Part shown: positions 30,651 through 42,472 of the stretch, in pieces
Position numbering within the stretch: the first letter of the stretch is position 1
Layout of the letters: the number at the start of each line of letters is the position of its first letter
Source of the DNA: Artemia franciscana
Taxonomy: Eukaryota; Arthropoda; Branchiopoda; Anostraca; Artemiidae
Reading direction: 5' to 3'
Assembly: GCF_032884065.1 (NCBI RefSeq)
Contig: NC_088881.1
Coordinates: 5,038,171 to 5,102,170, forward strand
DNA length: 64,000 nt
Position numbers and translations under genes: made by a program
The notes under the pieces: generated by a model
The model's database searches: none
What the model saw: the letters and a program-made list of their open reading frames with translations, nothing else
What the model was told of the DNA's origin: nothing

Positions 30651-31394
30651 TTACGTGTGTAAGGGGGTTATGCCCTCCTCGATACTTTGCTCTTCAAGCT
30701 AAAGTTTAACTTTTCGTCCCAAATCCTTAAGAACAAATAAAATATATGTGTTGCATTTGTTGTATTTCATCTTCAAAATTGTTTCATGCTCTATCTTTTT
30801 GTTCCATGTTCCAGTCTCCATTTTCGAAATTGATATGTATTTTCATAAATTGAATATTTTTTTTTGCAAAAGAAAAAAGCATGAGGTTCAATGCCACTCC
30901 TATTTTAAAAAGTTTTGAACTTCTTATGAAATTTCATATGAACACAAAATAAATTTATTTTTTAGAAGAAAAGTAATTGGCAAAACCAGGTTAAGAGTTT
31001 TATATAATTATGTAAAAATGAATTATTTAGATATATTAGCAGCAAAAATTTTAGCGTTGTTTATGTTTTAAAATGTGTTAGAGATTGTACGAAAGTTTTT
31101 ATGAATATTACAAAGGATTTACCTTAAAAACCTAAAAAACATAGGATTTTACCCAAAATATACGAGTCTTAATCAAATATTTTATATAGTAAAAAAAGTT
31201 TTACATTGGTTTCAGAAAGTTTTTTTAGAAGTTAGGCGGCCAATTACTGATTAGAAATCATTAAGTTGTCAAAGTGAACGAACTTACCTTTAGAGAGTAT
31301 TTTGTAGCAAATCATTGATAAAAAAAAGCAATCTTATCAAAAGGGATTTTTTTAAAGAAAAAAAATCGATACAGCTATTATTTGTGAATTTAAT
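30651..31394. other. Non-coding; begins with a repeat D fragment
   Basis: The first ~80 bp (TGCCCTCCTCGATACTTTGC, CTAAAGTTT) correspond to the left inverted arm of repeat D. The rest is AT-rich and shows no gene. Confidence 0.45.
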
Positions 31395-31595
31395 GAATTA
31401 ACAAGGGTCCCTAGCTTCTAGGGTCCTTACCCTCGCCGTTACAGTGTTGCTACACTGAGCCGTTACAGTGTTGGCACAGTGTCGCTACACTGAGTTTTAA
31501 CTCCATTTTACCAAGCTGAGATCATATCCACTGTGCCACTATCTGTGCCACTGTACCACTGTCCCACTATCCACTGTGCCACTGAAGACTCAGCA
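31395..31595 (-). repeat. Diverged tRNA-derived SINE with expanded CCACTGTGCCA words
   Basis: On the minus strand GTGGCACAGTGGATATGATC is followed by TCAGCTTGGTAAAATGG and GAGTTAAAACTC. This is the same A-box/B-box layout as the SINE at 16,575, with a different B box. CCACTGTGCCA/CACTGTACC words are repeated on the 5' side, and GTTACAGTGTTG/GCTACACTGAG are repeated on the other. Confidence 0.5.
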
Positions 31596-31682
31596 ACTAT
31601 TTGTAAAACGACCAAAAGGTCGTTATGTGTAGTTATCCAAATTTTGAAAAGTATTTCTGAGGCGATTTAAATAAAAAAGGCA

Positions 31683-31945
31683 ATTTTTTAACTGAAAGTG
31701 AGGAACAATGTTAAAACTTAAAATGAACATAGATTATTACGTGTAAGAAGGGGTTTGCTCCTCCTCAACCCCTTGCTCTTTGCACTAAAGTTGACTCTGT
31801 CTCAACTCTACTTTTTAAACTACAAAACTCTAGCGTAAAGAGCGAGGTATTGAGGAGGGGGCAGCCCCTTTTACATAATGAATAGTCTCTTTTCGTTTTA
31901 AGTTTTACAGTCGCTCCTTATTTTCATTTTGAAAAAAACTTTTTC
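31683..31945 (+). repeat. Repeat D, partial copy (inverted-repeat module)
   Basis: Left arm with GGGGTTTGCTCCTCCTCAAC and CTTGCTCTTTGCACTAAAG; right arm with TAGCGTAAAGAGCGAGGTAT and TGAGGAGGGGGCAGCCCC. The arms pair imperfectly to form a ~75-bp stem. The outer sequence, ACTTAAAATGAACA and TCGTTTTAAGTTTTA, is also inverted. It matches the modules at 47.4 and 57.5 kb. Confidence 0.8.
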
Positions 31946-32037
31946 CTGCTTTTTTTCTGATCGTTTTACGTTTCACAATTTTACAATTTCACGGCATAAA
32001 TAATGCCGTGAAAAATAATGCCACAAATATATATAAT

Positions 32038-33621
<1,584 letters not shown>

Positions 33622-34150
33622 GTCTAATGAGCAAGTGACAGTAATTACAACCGTCAACTATGGTTCTATAAAGAGAGCACTTAGTGGCAGTAGACGGTAA
33701 TGACGAGTGACGGTAGACAGTAGTCAAGTAAGGTTATATAAAATGAGCAATTAGTGACTGTAGATGGTAATGACAAGTGACAGTAGACAGTGGTCAAGTA
33801 TAGTTCTGTAAAGTAAGCAATTAGTGACGGTAGACGGTATTAACAAGTTATGGTAGACAGTAGTCAAGTAAGGCTATATAAAGTGAGCAATTAGTGACTG
33901 TAGATGAGAATGACAAGTGACAGTAGACAGTGGTCAAGTTTAGTTATATAAAGTGAGCAATTAGTGACGGTAGACAGTAGTCAAGTAAGATTCTATAAAG
34001 TGAGCAATTAGTGACGGTAGATGGTAATGACAAGTGACGGCAGACAGTAGTCAAGTAAGGTTCTATAAAGTGAACAATTAGTGACGGTAGGTGGAAATGA
34101 CAAGTGATGGTAATGACAGTGGTCAAGCATGGTTATAAAAAGAGAGCACT
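33622..34150 (+). repeat. ~72-75-bp minisatellite, about seven units
   Basis: Units contain GGTTCTATAAAGTGAGCAAT, TAGTGACGGTAGACGGTAAT and GACAAGTGACAGTAGACAGT. Unit-to-unit divergence is moderate and one unit (near 33,960) lacks the GGTAATGACAAG part. No coding role is apparent. Confidence 0.85.
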
Positions 34151-34329
34151 AAGAAAGGTGGGGGAAGACTTGTCAAATGTTTTTTAGATGACTTGTTTAC
34201 GGATAGTGTTAGGTGTTATTTGATGAATCATATGTCAATCTAAAAGCTGCACGAAAAGTTTGATTTTATCCCACTTTCCAGGGCTGACTACAAAATAGGA
34301 TGAGATAGTCAAGACACATTTTAAGGACG

Positions 34330-34446
34330 AAAGATAGTAACTTTCTATAGACCGTCCTTTTTGGCCATCCATCTGGGGCTAGAAGAAAAGCAGGTCGTCC
34401 CTGGATTGGGTGGGAAGATGTCACAAGTAGGGATTTGAAGGAAACT
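34330..34446 (+). pseudogene. RTE-type retrotransposon C-terminal fragment
   Basis: The plus strand reads GHPSGARRKAGRPWIGWEDV followed by TSRDLKET, the conserved end of RTE-like ORF2 proteins (G-R-R-K-x-G-R-P-x-x-x-W). Preceding codons are frameshifted. It abuts, in opposite orientation, a fragment of the polymerase domain. Confidence 0.55.
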
Positions 34447-34475
34447 TGCACTTTAACTCCTTATTCAACACCAGA

Positions 34476-34735
34476 CTACCTAGTAACCTCACTTCTTACA
34501 TTAATACCAGTAATATTTTTCTCTAATATACCACTAGTCATTTTAAATAATTTTTCTGGTAGATCATAGAAGGATAGAACTTTCAATAGACCTTTTCTAT
34601 CGGCTATATCAAATGCCACTTCATTATCAATAAAGCTGAAGAATAGAGGGTTTTCATACATTTTTCAAAAAATAACCTAACAGTTTAAATTTGGTCTACG
34701 TATCCTCTCTCCTTCCTGAAACAATACAAAGCGAT
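34476..34735 (-). pseudogene. RTE-type reverse transcriptase fragment
   Basis: On the minus strand ALYCFRKERGYVDQI, then after a shift PLFFSFIDNEVAFDIADRKG, LLKVLSFYDLPEKLFKM and VRSEVTR are readable. They correspond to EHCGFRKGRGCVDQ and SFIDYEQAFDSV in the copy at 36.2-36.5 kb. That is the palm-domain motif A region, where the Asp of FID binds metal. Only this piece of the polymerase remains. Confidence 0.65.
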
Positions 34736-34929
34736 CCACTGAAACCAAAAAATTCTAGAAAAATTATCCAGTAATCAGAATTTGTTGCAATACTTTGTCA
34801 CTTACTAGGCTATAGTTTCTTCGAGAGATGCCACTCCTCAAGGACACCCAGCAGTGCAGTTTACATCCGTGGCTCTGGCTGGTTAAAAATCGTAAGAGGC
34901 CCACCCCGACGCCACTGCTCTGGCTGGCT

Positions 34930-35030
34930 GGTTAAAGAATTAATTAACTAATGATTGTTGTCCAATTTAGGACTCGAAAGGGATTTCCCCTCAGTGGAAT
35001 TGAGTGCTAACCAGTTTGACCATTAAAACA
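34930..35030 (-). repeat. tRNA-like Pol III promoter (possible SINE head)
   Basis: On the minus strand TGGTCAAACTGGTTAGCAC resembles a D-arm/A box, and CCCTTTCGAGTCCTAA, ~30 bp later, a T-arm/B box. The acceptor arms do not pair convincingly, so I read it as a tRNA-derived repeat rather than a functional tRNA gene. Confidence 0.4.
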
Positions 35031-35549
35031 AATTTACAGAGCATTACTAAAACACAGAAAAGCATTCAAAACTAAAAAAAGGAAAAACAAAACATTAAAT
35101 AACCTGAGAGAGGTTGAAATATAAGCAAAAAGTGCCATGAATCAAAAAAAGGTGGGAACCATAGCATCAATTTCCAGAAAGTGGACTGATATTAGAGGAA
35201 AATTTAAGCTATATTAAGATGTCCTTCTGAGACATCTTAATGAAAATGTATCGTTCCTATTGCTCTATTAGACGCGTTTGCAAAAATATAGAGAAACATT
35301 TCTTATTCGGTTATTTCTCAGAGCTTTTAATTAAAATGTTAAGTTTCTTTGAACCAAAGCTACGAATAATTTACCCTAAAGTGAGAATATTTGGTTAGCC
35401 ACCCTTACCGAAGACCCTCTAGAGGGGAGGAGGGGGTTATTAGAGACAAAGTCTTATTAACGCTTTAGTTCATGTTTTACAAAGCTCCTATAAGCAAAAA
35501 TAATGAATTTTCCATTTTGTTGGAAGAAGAGAGATCACGGACGCATGTG
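35031..35549. other. Non-coding region
   Basis: No gene or clear repeat is visible. Confidence 0.4.
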
Positions 35550-36065
35550 TGCTGTGGGACAGTCTTTTTGGCTAAAATAAATGTATTTATTAGCCGTTTT
35601 TTGTAGGGCTCCCTACAACTTTAAAAACGAATGTGCCCCCGTACGGCATCACTGCCTCTGAAATTCGCGAGTAAATAGGTGTATAAATTTTTTGATAATT
35701 CTAAATTAACTATCCCAGAATTTTCACACAATAGCATTTTAGCCTTCTTTTGGCTAGTATTGGTTTTTTGCACCACAAAATTTTTGAAAAACTATTTTGC
35801 TGTGGGATAGTTTTTTTGGCTAAAATAAACGCCTGTGTTAGCTGTTTATTTTTTAGGACTTTCTGCACATTTTAAAAATGGATTCGCTACTGTGTGGTAT
35901 TATTGGCTCTAAGAATCGCAGCTCAATATGCATATAGATTTTCAATAATTAACTATCTGAGAATTTTCACAAAATAGCTTTCTGGCCTTCTCTTGGCTTA
36001 ATTGTTGTTTTGCGCCACAAATGGCTGAAAACACCGCATTGCTGTGGGATAATGTTTCTAGCTAA
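35550..36065 (+). repeat. ~245-bp tandem repeat, two units plus
   Basis: The segment from GCTGTGGGACAGTCTTTTTG onward is repeated from GCTGTGGGATAGTTTTTTTG (~35,799), and a third unit begins at GCTGTGGGATAATGTTTC (~36,041). The units differ by many substitutions, so the duplication is old. Confidence 0.75.
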
Positions 36066-36197
36066 ACTTGTTGTATTTCTATTTTGTTTTCATAAAAGTT
36101 GTTTCATGTTGATTTTTCCCTCGTGACACATGTTGCATATTGTTTATTTTTTCTCTTTGTGACACTTGTTCTACGTTAATTTCTTTCCTCTTTGAAA

Positions 36198-36497
36198 CTA
36201 GTTACAAACTGATGTTTTTTTGTTCATGAAACATGTTGTATATTGATTCCTTCTTCCTGAAACGTGTGGTATACCATATGACGATAAGACCTTTGCTAAA
36301 GCTGTTCTATTAACAGAATCGAAAGCTTGCTCATAATCTATAAAACTGAGGACCAAAGGTGTTTGACAACGAAGCCACTTCGCAATTATTAACCTACGAG
36401 TGAAAACTTGGTCGACACATCCTCTACCTTTTCTAAAACCACAATGTTCTTCTCTTAAAACTTTGTCTGCAGCATCTACCAGTCTTAAAAGTACCAC
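36198..36497 (-). pseudogene. Reverse transcriptase palm N-terminal part
   Basis: EEHCGFRKGRGCVDQVFTRR, RCQTPLVLSFIDYEQAFDSV and ALAKVLSSYGIP are diagnostic of RTE-like polymerases; FIDYEQAFD is motif A with its metal-binding Asp. After YGIP the sequence loses similarity in the CATGTTG-rich tract, so the YxDD motif is absent. It also lacks continuity with the segment upstream. Confidence 0.8.
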
Positions 36498-36589
36498 CTT
36501 ATTACGCGATTTACGTCCTACAGAGATCAGACTAATGCCTCGATAATTACGACACTCATGGTTTTCATCTTTCTTATACAGTTGTGTTA

Positions 36590-36952
36590 TTAAGGTTTAA
36601 GTACTTCCCCATTTAAAAAAATTATATTCATCATCTTAAGTAGCTTATTTCTAACCTCAGAGCCACCATATTTAAGAAACTCATTTATCACACTATCAGC
36701 ATCCGGATCAATATTATTGTGTAATCCTTTTAGTACTGTTGCTAGTTCTTCCTCACAAAACAAATCTTTCTTCAAATCAAAGGTATCACAAACTTTTTCA
36801 TTTTCATTTTTATCTTTGCCTGCAACTGTATCTCGGTTTAGCACATTCTCAAAAAATTCTGCCCATCTCTCTTTAACTCTTTCATTATCACTAGTTGTGA
36901 CCCCACTCCTAGCTTGAACTAGACCCAGTTCGTATTGACTACTCCCTCTCAA
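36590..36952 (-). pseudogene. Pre-polymerase segment of the RTE element
   Basis: The readable residues include RVKERWAEFFENVLNRD and EEELATVLKGLHNNIDPDAD, then VINEFLKYGGSEVRNKLLKM. This is the region normally found between endonuclease and reverse transcriptase, with the usual PGxDxVxxE pattern weakened. A frame break separates it from the polymerase part. Confidence 0.75.
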
Positions 36953-37634
36953 TTTATTAACATACCACTATAATATTTTAATAATATGCCGTCTAGCTGC
37001 ATCTTCCAGATCCTCAGCAATTTTATCCATTTTGTTTTATAAGATCTATCACTCAGATAATTCTTGTAAAAGCCCCTTCTACTCTCTATTAAACATAAAG
37101 CTTTTCCACTAGTATTCCTAGCTATAGTCTTAACTTTCGTCTCTAAGACACCATCAGAAACTTCACAAATTATTTTCCAAAATTATTCCATATATCTTCC
37201 AGATTGTGAAGTTTTAAACTCTCAAACTTAGTATTTAACTGTTCCTGGAAAGCGTCTCTGAAATTTTCATCTTGGAGTCTACCAGCATCATAACTTCCCA
37301 GGAGGTAGTAACCCTTCTGAGATTTCAGCTTTAAATCAACCTTAGACACTACTAGATGGTGATCTTTACTTTTAAAATCAATAACAACACTCCTATATAC
37401 CCTAGTATCTTGTATTAAGCCTGCTAGTCTTTGGTTTAAAAAATAACATAATCAATAAGGTTTGTTGTCTTACCATCACGTGAATACCATGTCAAGTTAT
37501 GGGCCATTTTATGACCAAACACCGTATTGGTTATAACTAGGTTGTTACACCTACAAAATTGTAAAAGTCTGTTTCCATTACTGTTTCCTTTTCCTACCAA
37601 ATTTACTTAGGCTAGGATACCATCTATTCCTATT

Positions 37635-38087
37635 TCAACCAACCTGGGCGTTAAAATATCCTAGTAAAAACACCATATTTCTACCTGGTGCTCTGTCTAT
37701 TTCCTCCTGTAACTGTAAGTAAAATTCATCTGAGTCACTCTTTTCTCCGTCAGTTGGTTCAAGAGGGGCATATACTACTATAACTGATACCCTGAACTTT
37801 TTAGTCGTGAAATGAGTAATTAGTGTTCTAGTACTAGTACCTTTCAAGGCAAAACAAGCCTTAGCAGCTTCCTTATTTATTATGAACCCTATTCCCTGCC
37901 TATGTACTCTATCCTTCCTGCTTGAGTGAACAAACTCTATGTCACCTAATTTCATGTTTCCTACTTCGGGGATATACTTTTTGGAAACTCCTAGTAAGTC
38001 TAGTTCAAACCGTCTGAATTCTTCAGTCAAAATGTCGAAACAATAGCTATTTTTTAATGTCGTAACTTTCCAAGTTCGAATTTTCAT
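37635..38087 (-). pseudogene. APE-type endonuclease domain with catalytic Asp changed
   Basis: A 150-codon frame reads MKIRTWKVTTLKN, FELDLLGVSKKYIPEVG, GIGFIINKEAAKACF and VIVVYAPLEPTDGEKSDSDE to NMVFLLGYFNAQVG. In this enzyme class the last motif is LLGDFNA, whose Asp is catalytic; here it is Tyr. The Asn and Glu of the first motifs (normally TWNV and SETH) are also changed (TWKV, SKKY). The endonuclease, which nicks target DNA in LINE insertion, would be dead. Confidence 0.8.
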
Positions 38088-38099
38088 GTTCTTTAAATC

Positions 38100-38936
38100 A
38101 TTGAAATTATTTTGGCATCAGGAAAAGCAATGATCCCAGATACTAATGCAGGACGGGGACCAAGATATTTTCTTAAATTTACAACGAAGCGCTTAAACCG
38201 GCTTAGAATCGGACAGCATGAAGTCCCTGTGTCCTTCAATTTGGTTGGAGGCTTTGCGTGATCCTGGGCCCAACTTGATCAAAACATGGTTTTCAGCACT
38301 TGGCGATGCTCTTTTATCAACAAGAGTTGAAATCCTAGACAGACAGTCCTAAGCCTATTGCCTCCAACTCATTATATATTCATGCCTACAAATATTATGC
38401 TACTACGGGAAGGAAGCCGATAGTAGATAAATTAACTAGGAAGAAGTTTTCAGCCCGAAAACGCCCATCAAAACAGACAAAGCCCAAAAGAAATATCCAA
38501 TAGCTAGAATTCCGTGCGAATGATGTGTTGTTTACTAGGCTATAATGTCCTCGAGGGCACCACTCTTTAAGTGGGAAAAGTTGACTGCAAGATCCCCAGT
38601 CGTGCAAGTACCCTGAAAGGGTCGAGGCAGCCCTTTGCAGAGGCCGTTGTCCACAGACATGAATCTTACGCCCTGTCACCTTTGTCCTCCTATAGAGGAT
38701 TCTTCTACGATGGTGTTCTGCATCACCATATAATTCAACTCATTACTGGGATTTAACCCATTACTGCTCTTACAAGTTTATCATACCCCTCTGGGGGATA
38801 ACCTTTAACTTAAGGTATATATTTGCTCTTCAGGAGGCTATTTTGTGACAAGTCCACAGCCATAACATGCACAAAAGAACAATATTTTTCACTAATTAAA
38901 TTCATTGGACTCAAATTTATCCGTTCATTGAGCCAG
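38100..38936. other. Non-coding region
   Basis: No gene is called. TTACTAGGCTATAATGTCCT and the following ~60 bp (38,530-38,600) resemble 34,795-34,860, so a short dispersed repeat is present. ORFs here show no domain. Confidence 0.4.
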
Positions 38937-39085
38937 AATTTTGATTCTGCCAAGAGTATATCCAAGATTTTCGAGAGGGGGGGTGTTTTTTCTGGCTATT
39001 TTACAAAATAAAATTTAAAAAAGCATCACAAGTCTGTTTATAATTATGCATATTTGTTACGCTTCCAAGAGTCAGATCAAAATTA
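38937..39085 (+). repeat. Short dispersed repeat E, copy 1
   Basis: GAGGGGGGGTGTTTTTTCTG, TACAAAATAAAATTTAAAAA and CATCACAAGTCTGTTTATAA match 57,045-57,145 and 62,935-63,062 in order and orientation, with divergence. Confidence 0.55.
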
Positions 39086-39831
39086 AAGGGGGGGGGGTCA
39101 AAACCCAAAGCCCCTCCCTAAAAAAAAAACTGCACACCAAATTTCTAGAATTAGAAGATAGGTACAATCACGAGACACATAAACTATAAATGCACGTGAG
39201 AGAAGCCAGGCTTTTATTAAAGAAACAATAGACATACCGTACACTAAAGTAATAATATAAACTAAATAATTTTAAAGAATTCGAGAAAAGTACTCCACAA
39301 ACATTGTTCTAGAACTATGATCTTCTACAAGTTAGAAAAAAAGTGACTTCAGCGGAGCTGCTCATTCACACATTCTTGATCACACCCTGAAATAGAAAAG
39401 GAAAATGAAAGTCTTCTAAATTTTTTAGGAGTAAAAACATATGGGGAACTCATATTTTTCTTTAGTTTAATACTTTGTGACATTTATTATGGCAAATCAT
39501 TTGTTCTACTTATGATTCAAGTAAAAAATAATAACTTAAAAACGCCGAGTTAAACTAGTCACCAATGCTAAAACCTAATACAAGCAGAGTAAAACTAAAA
39601 ACAAACAGAAGCCGCTGCAAATAATTAAATATTGTTATTTGATAAGCAGAAAATGAAGCATATAATAATGCCGCTTTAGGCCATTATATTGATCTGCAGC
39701 ATTATATAGGCCATTATATTGATCTGCAGCCTATAGGCCACCACGAGGGAAAACGGCGTACCTGACAAGCTGATTCACCTGATCAAGATATATTCTGCAG
39801 GTATGAAACCTCAGACTAGAGCTAATAGGAA
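39086..39831. other. Non-coding region
   Basis: There is no gene. A 25-bp direct repeat (AGGCCATTATATTGATCTGC) occurs twice at about 39,677-39,730. Confidence 0.45.
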
Positions 39832-40254
39832 AAATCATAAAATCGCGAAGAAAGGAAGAAAACGAGGACAATAGGCAGCCAGTGAAAAAATTTAAACATT
39901 ATCCGAATGTTTCGGTGAAGACCTCCGCTTGACCGTCCTATGTGCAAAATAAAACTGATAAAAATATATAAAACCAAAGCTTAAAAAAAGACAAAACTAA
40001 AATCGGACGATGCTTTCTCAGTAGCAGTGAACGGTGAAAGTGTAACTCTTAACCGTTACTCAGAAAGTTTCATCCTATTTAGTTTTTATTTTGTTTCGAG
40101 GTTTGGTTTTTTTGTATTTTTATCTGTTTTGTTCTGCACTTAGGACGGGCAATCAGAAGTCTTGGCCAAAATGTTTGCATGATTTTTAATTTTTTCACAG
40201 ACTGTTTGCTGTCCTCATTTTCTTTCTTTCTTCACGATTTTATATTTTATCATG
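39832..40254. repeat. Foldback element, ~200-bp imperfect arms
   Basis: The left arm (ATAAAATCGCGAAGAAAGGA, GAAAACGAGGACA, GATAAAAATATATAAAACCA) is repeated in reverse complement in the right arm to 40,254 (ATAAAATCGTGAAGAAAG). Even the centre (AACGGTGAAAGTG..CTTAACCGTT) is near-palindromic. Arms differ at many positions, so it is older than the one at 63.2 kb. It shares its TTTCGG..CCGTCCTA motif pair with that one. Confidence 0.75.
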
Positions 40255-40985
40255 ATTGTCCAGTGTGGTCCCAGAAATTGTTTCTAAGCTGACGAAATCA
40301 TTTCCCCTTTTTTATATCGAGTAGGGAGTAAGACGAAGAGTCTCTTGCCAAGTAGAGACCTCTCCCGTGCCACTCAGTGGATCCCCATGTGGTGGATAGG
40401 AGATAAACAAAAGTTTGAAGAACTATAAATCGTTGTATTAGAAAGTGATAATTTACAAAAGATACTGGATATTTTGGTCACATATTTGGTACAGTGACCG
40501 TCATCAGCAGAAATACTAAAATAAAAGAATTAAGACCGACTATATTAGTGAGACCACAGGCACTTTAACAGGACATTAACCCCTTCAAATCCCAACCCCG
40601 ATGTGTTTTATTAAACTTCTTTAAGGTGGAGGTGTGAATACATCATAGGGAATGTTTTCTAAGAGATGTAAGTGTCTGTTACTTAAAGAACTTACGAGGG
40701 CCCACCGAATCAGGATTTTTTTTTTCTAATAAGGAATGTTATAGTCCATTCGCCAAGCTGGGAAGTCACTGTTGCTAAAGGAAATTTATCATGGTCCAAT
40801 ATTTACATGTGAGGGTGACGTAATTATGCGTTACTTTCTAGATTTGCTTCAGTATTATTTCTGTATCAGAAGGGTAAACATCTACATTTTATTTTAAAAC
40901 GTGAAGATGCAATATTCCAAGAAGGCGTGTGTACATGATAGCGTTGTAGTAGCATTAAATTCCAAGAAAGAGAAATACTTGAAAT
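40255..40985. other. Non-coding region
   Basis: No gene or repeat is recognised. Confidence 0.4.
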
Positions 40986-41600
40986 ATGAACAAAGTGCTA
41001 ATAGTAACAAGTAATGGATTTAATTTGTTCAGAAATGCTGAATATATTATCAATGGAAAATTTATTGAAAGTATTGATTATGCAGGCATAACTACTACAG
41101 TTAGAAACCTATTAGGATTTTCAAATGACTATAGTCGAACCGCAGTTTGATCTGTTGATTCCTTTAAAGCAAAAAATATGTTTGATAAGAATTTTACATC
41201 TTTTGCAGCTGGTAGGGGAACCATTATAACAAAACGAAATAAAGCTTTTAATAATGGTTTTATTTAAAAGATTTAATAAAACAGAAGAAAGTCACGTGGT
41301 TAGTATGTTTTTACCATTATCACGATTATTTTGATTTTGTCAAGATATTAACCGTGTTCTTAGATGTGTTACACACCAAATTATATTAAAATGAATCGAT
41401 TTTTCTAATATGATCATAAAATCTGGAGCTCAAAATGTTGAAGTAGGCGTAATGCATTTGTCATGAATGTTACCAATATTAAATCCCAGTTTACCTATAG
41501 TGACACAATTAGAAGCTGAATTAACAAATAAGGCAGAAAAATTTAAATTAGGATTAGGAAAGGGTAGGTCCTTACTAAACCTACCAAACTACATATGATA
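40986..41600 (+). pseudogene. Decayed protein-coding relic of unknown family
   Basis: From ATG 40,986 a frame of coding character (GFNLFRNAEYIINGKF, GFSNDYSRTAV) runs 54 codons to a TGA at 41,148. It continues another 38 codons (FTSFAAGRGTIITKRNKAF) to TAA at 41,265. A +1 shift there opens a second coding-like frame to about 41,600 (PLSRLF, NMIIKSGAQNVEVGV, LEAELTNKAEKF), interrupted by three TGA codons only. The pattern is that of one ancestral gene of roughly 200 codons, broken. It vaguely recalls uncharacterised ORFs of invertebrate mobile or viral-type elements, but I cannot name a family. It is not a functional gene under the standard code. Confidence 0.5.
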
Positions 41601-42446
41601 ATCGTCATCTTTAAATAAGATTTTCTTAACTGCTGGCAATATCTTCCATGCGGTTTAGTTACTTACTTACATTAAAAAAAAATGCATACTCTCTCGTCAG
41701 AATAGAAATTCCAAACCCCAATGGATAATATTTCTACTCTTTGGAGGAATTTCGCTCTTAAACAATAAATCTAATTACATTAAATAATGGGCAATAGATT
41801 TACGTTCCTTCTTCCTTCCAATTAAGCCTGTTAAGTTAATTTCGGTACCTAACTTTCACAAGGTATCAAAAATCTGTTGTTGAAAGGTTTTTTTATTCAT
41901 CAATTTAAGATGTTTCTTTCTTTAATTCCCCTTGATCCAACTATTTAATCATTTAAATTTCGAGTCAGACAAAAGAGTGTTTTTTTGGGGGGGAGAGGGT
42001 ATGACCTCAACTTAAATTTTTTTAGGTTAAAGGTGGCAAATAAACGTTTAAAACCAATCAGAGAAGAAAAAACCCTTACTATTTTCAGGTCCACCCCCCA
42101 AAGCAGTCTTCTATCCTTTCTTGGAGATATTCCACGATATTGGCTCAGGAAATGATTCCTGAAATTTTCAAGCTTTGGACTTATGTAGCTGTATAGCCAT
42201 TAAAACAAATGTTTTGCCCCATTTTCGGCCCTCTGTTTGGACAATCCATATTTTTCAATTTTATATTGCAAATGGCTGCCTTCTTCCAAGAAGTTGAAGA
42301 GATAATCTTTGAGCAGACTGCCATTTTGGGAATGCCAGCTGGCTCAGCAAATTTTTTAATGTAATACGGTCTTTTTGGCCCAATAAGCTAAGGACGTAAA
42401 TTTCAATCTCAGGCATGAAAGAATATTGAACTTCCGCCCTTACAAA
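41601..42446. other. Non-coding region
   Basis: No gene is visible. The 70-codon minus-strand frame at 42,261-42,473 begins inside a CA microsatellite and has no features. Confidence 0.4.
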
Positions 42447-42472
42447 CACACACACACACACACACACACACA
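42447..42472. repeat. (CA)n microsatellite
   Basis: About 13 uninterrupted CA dinucleotides, one of the few non-AT microsatellites in the window. Confidence 0.95.

Larger units (their letters stand above)
36198..38087 (-). mobile_element. Decayed RTE-type non-LTR retrotransposon
   Basis: In minus-strand order there is an endonuclease (37,635-38,087), a frame-broken linker region, a pre-polymerase segment (36,590-36,952) and the start of the reverse transcriptase (36,198-36,497). The N terminus begins at or near the first Met. The 3' half of the polymerase and the 3' end are missing. This layout is that of RTE-like LINE elements: one ORF with an APE-type endonuclease then RT. Short CATGTTG repeats at 36,070-36,250 cover the truncation point. 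Confidence 0.8.

Noticed and set aside
34930-35030. Functional tRNA gene on the minus strand
   Set aside because: A and B boxes are present but acceptor and anticodon stems do not pair convincingly; a tRNA-derived repeat is more likely.
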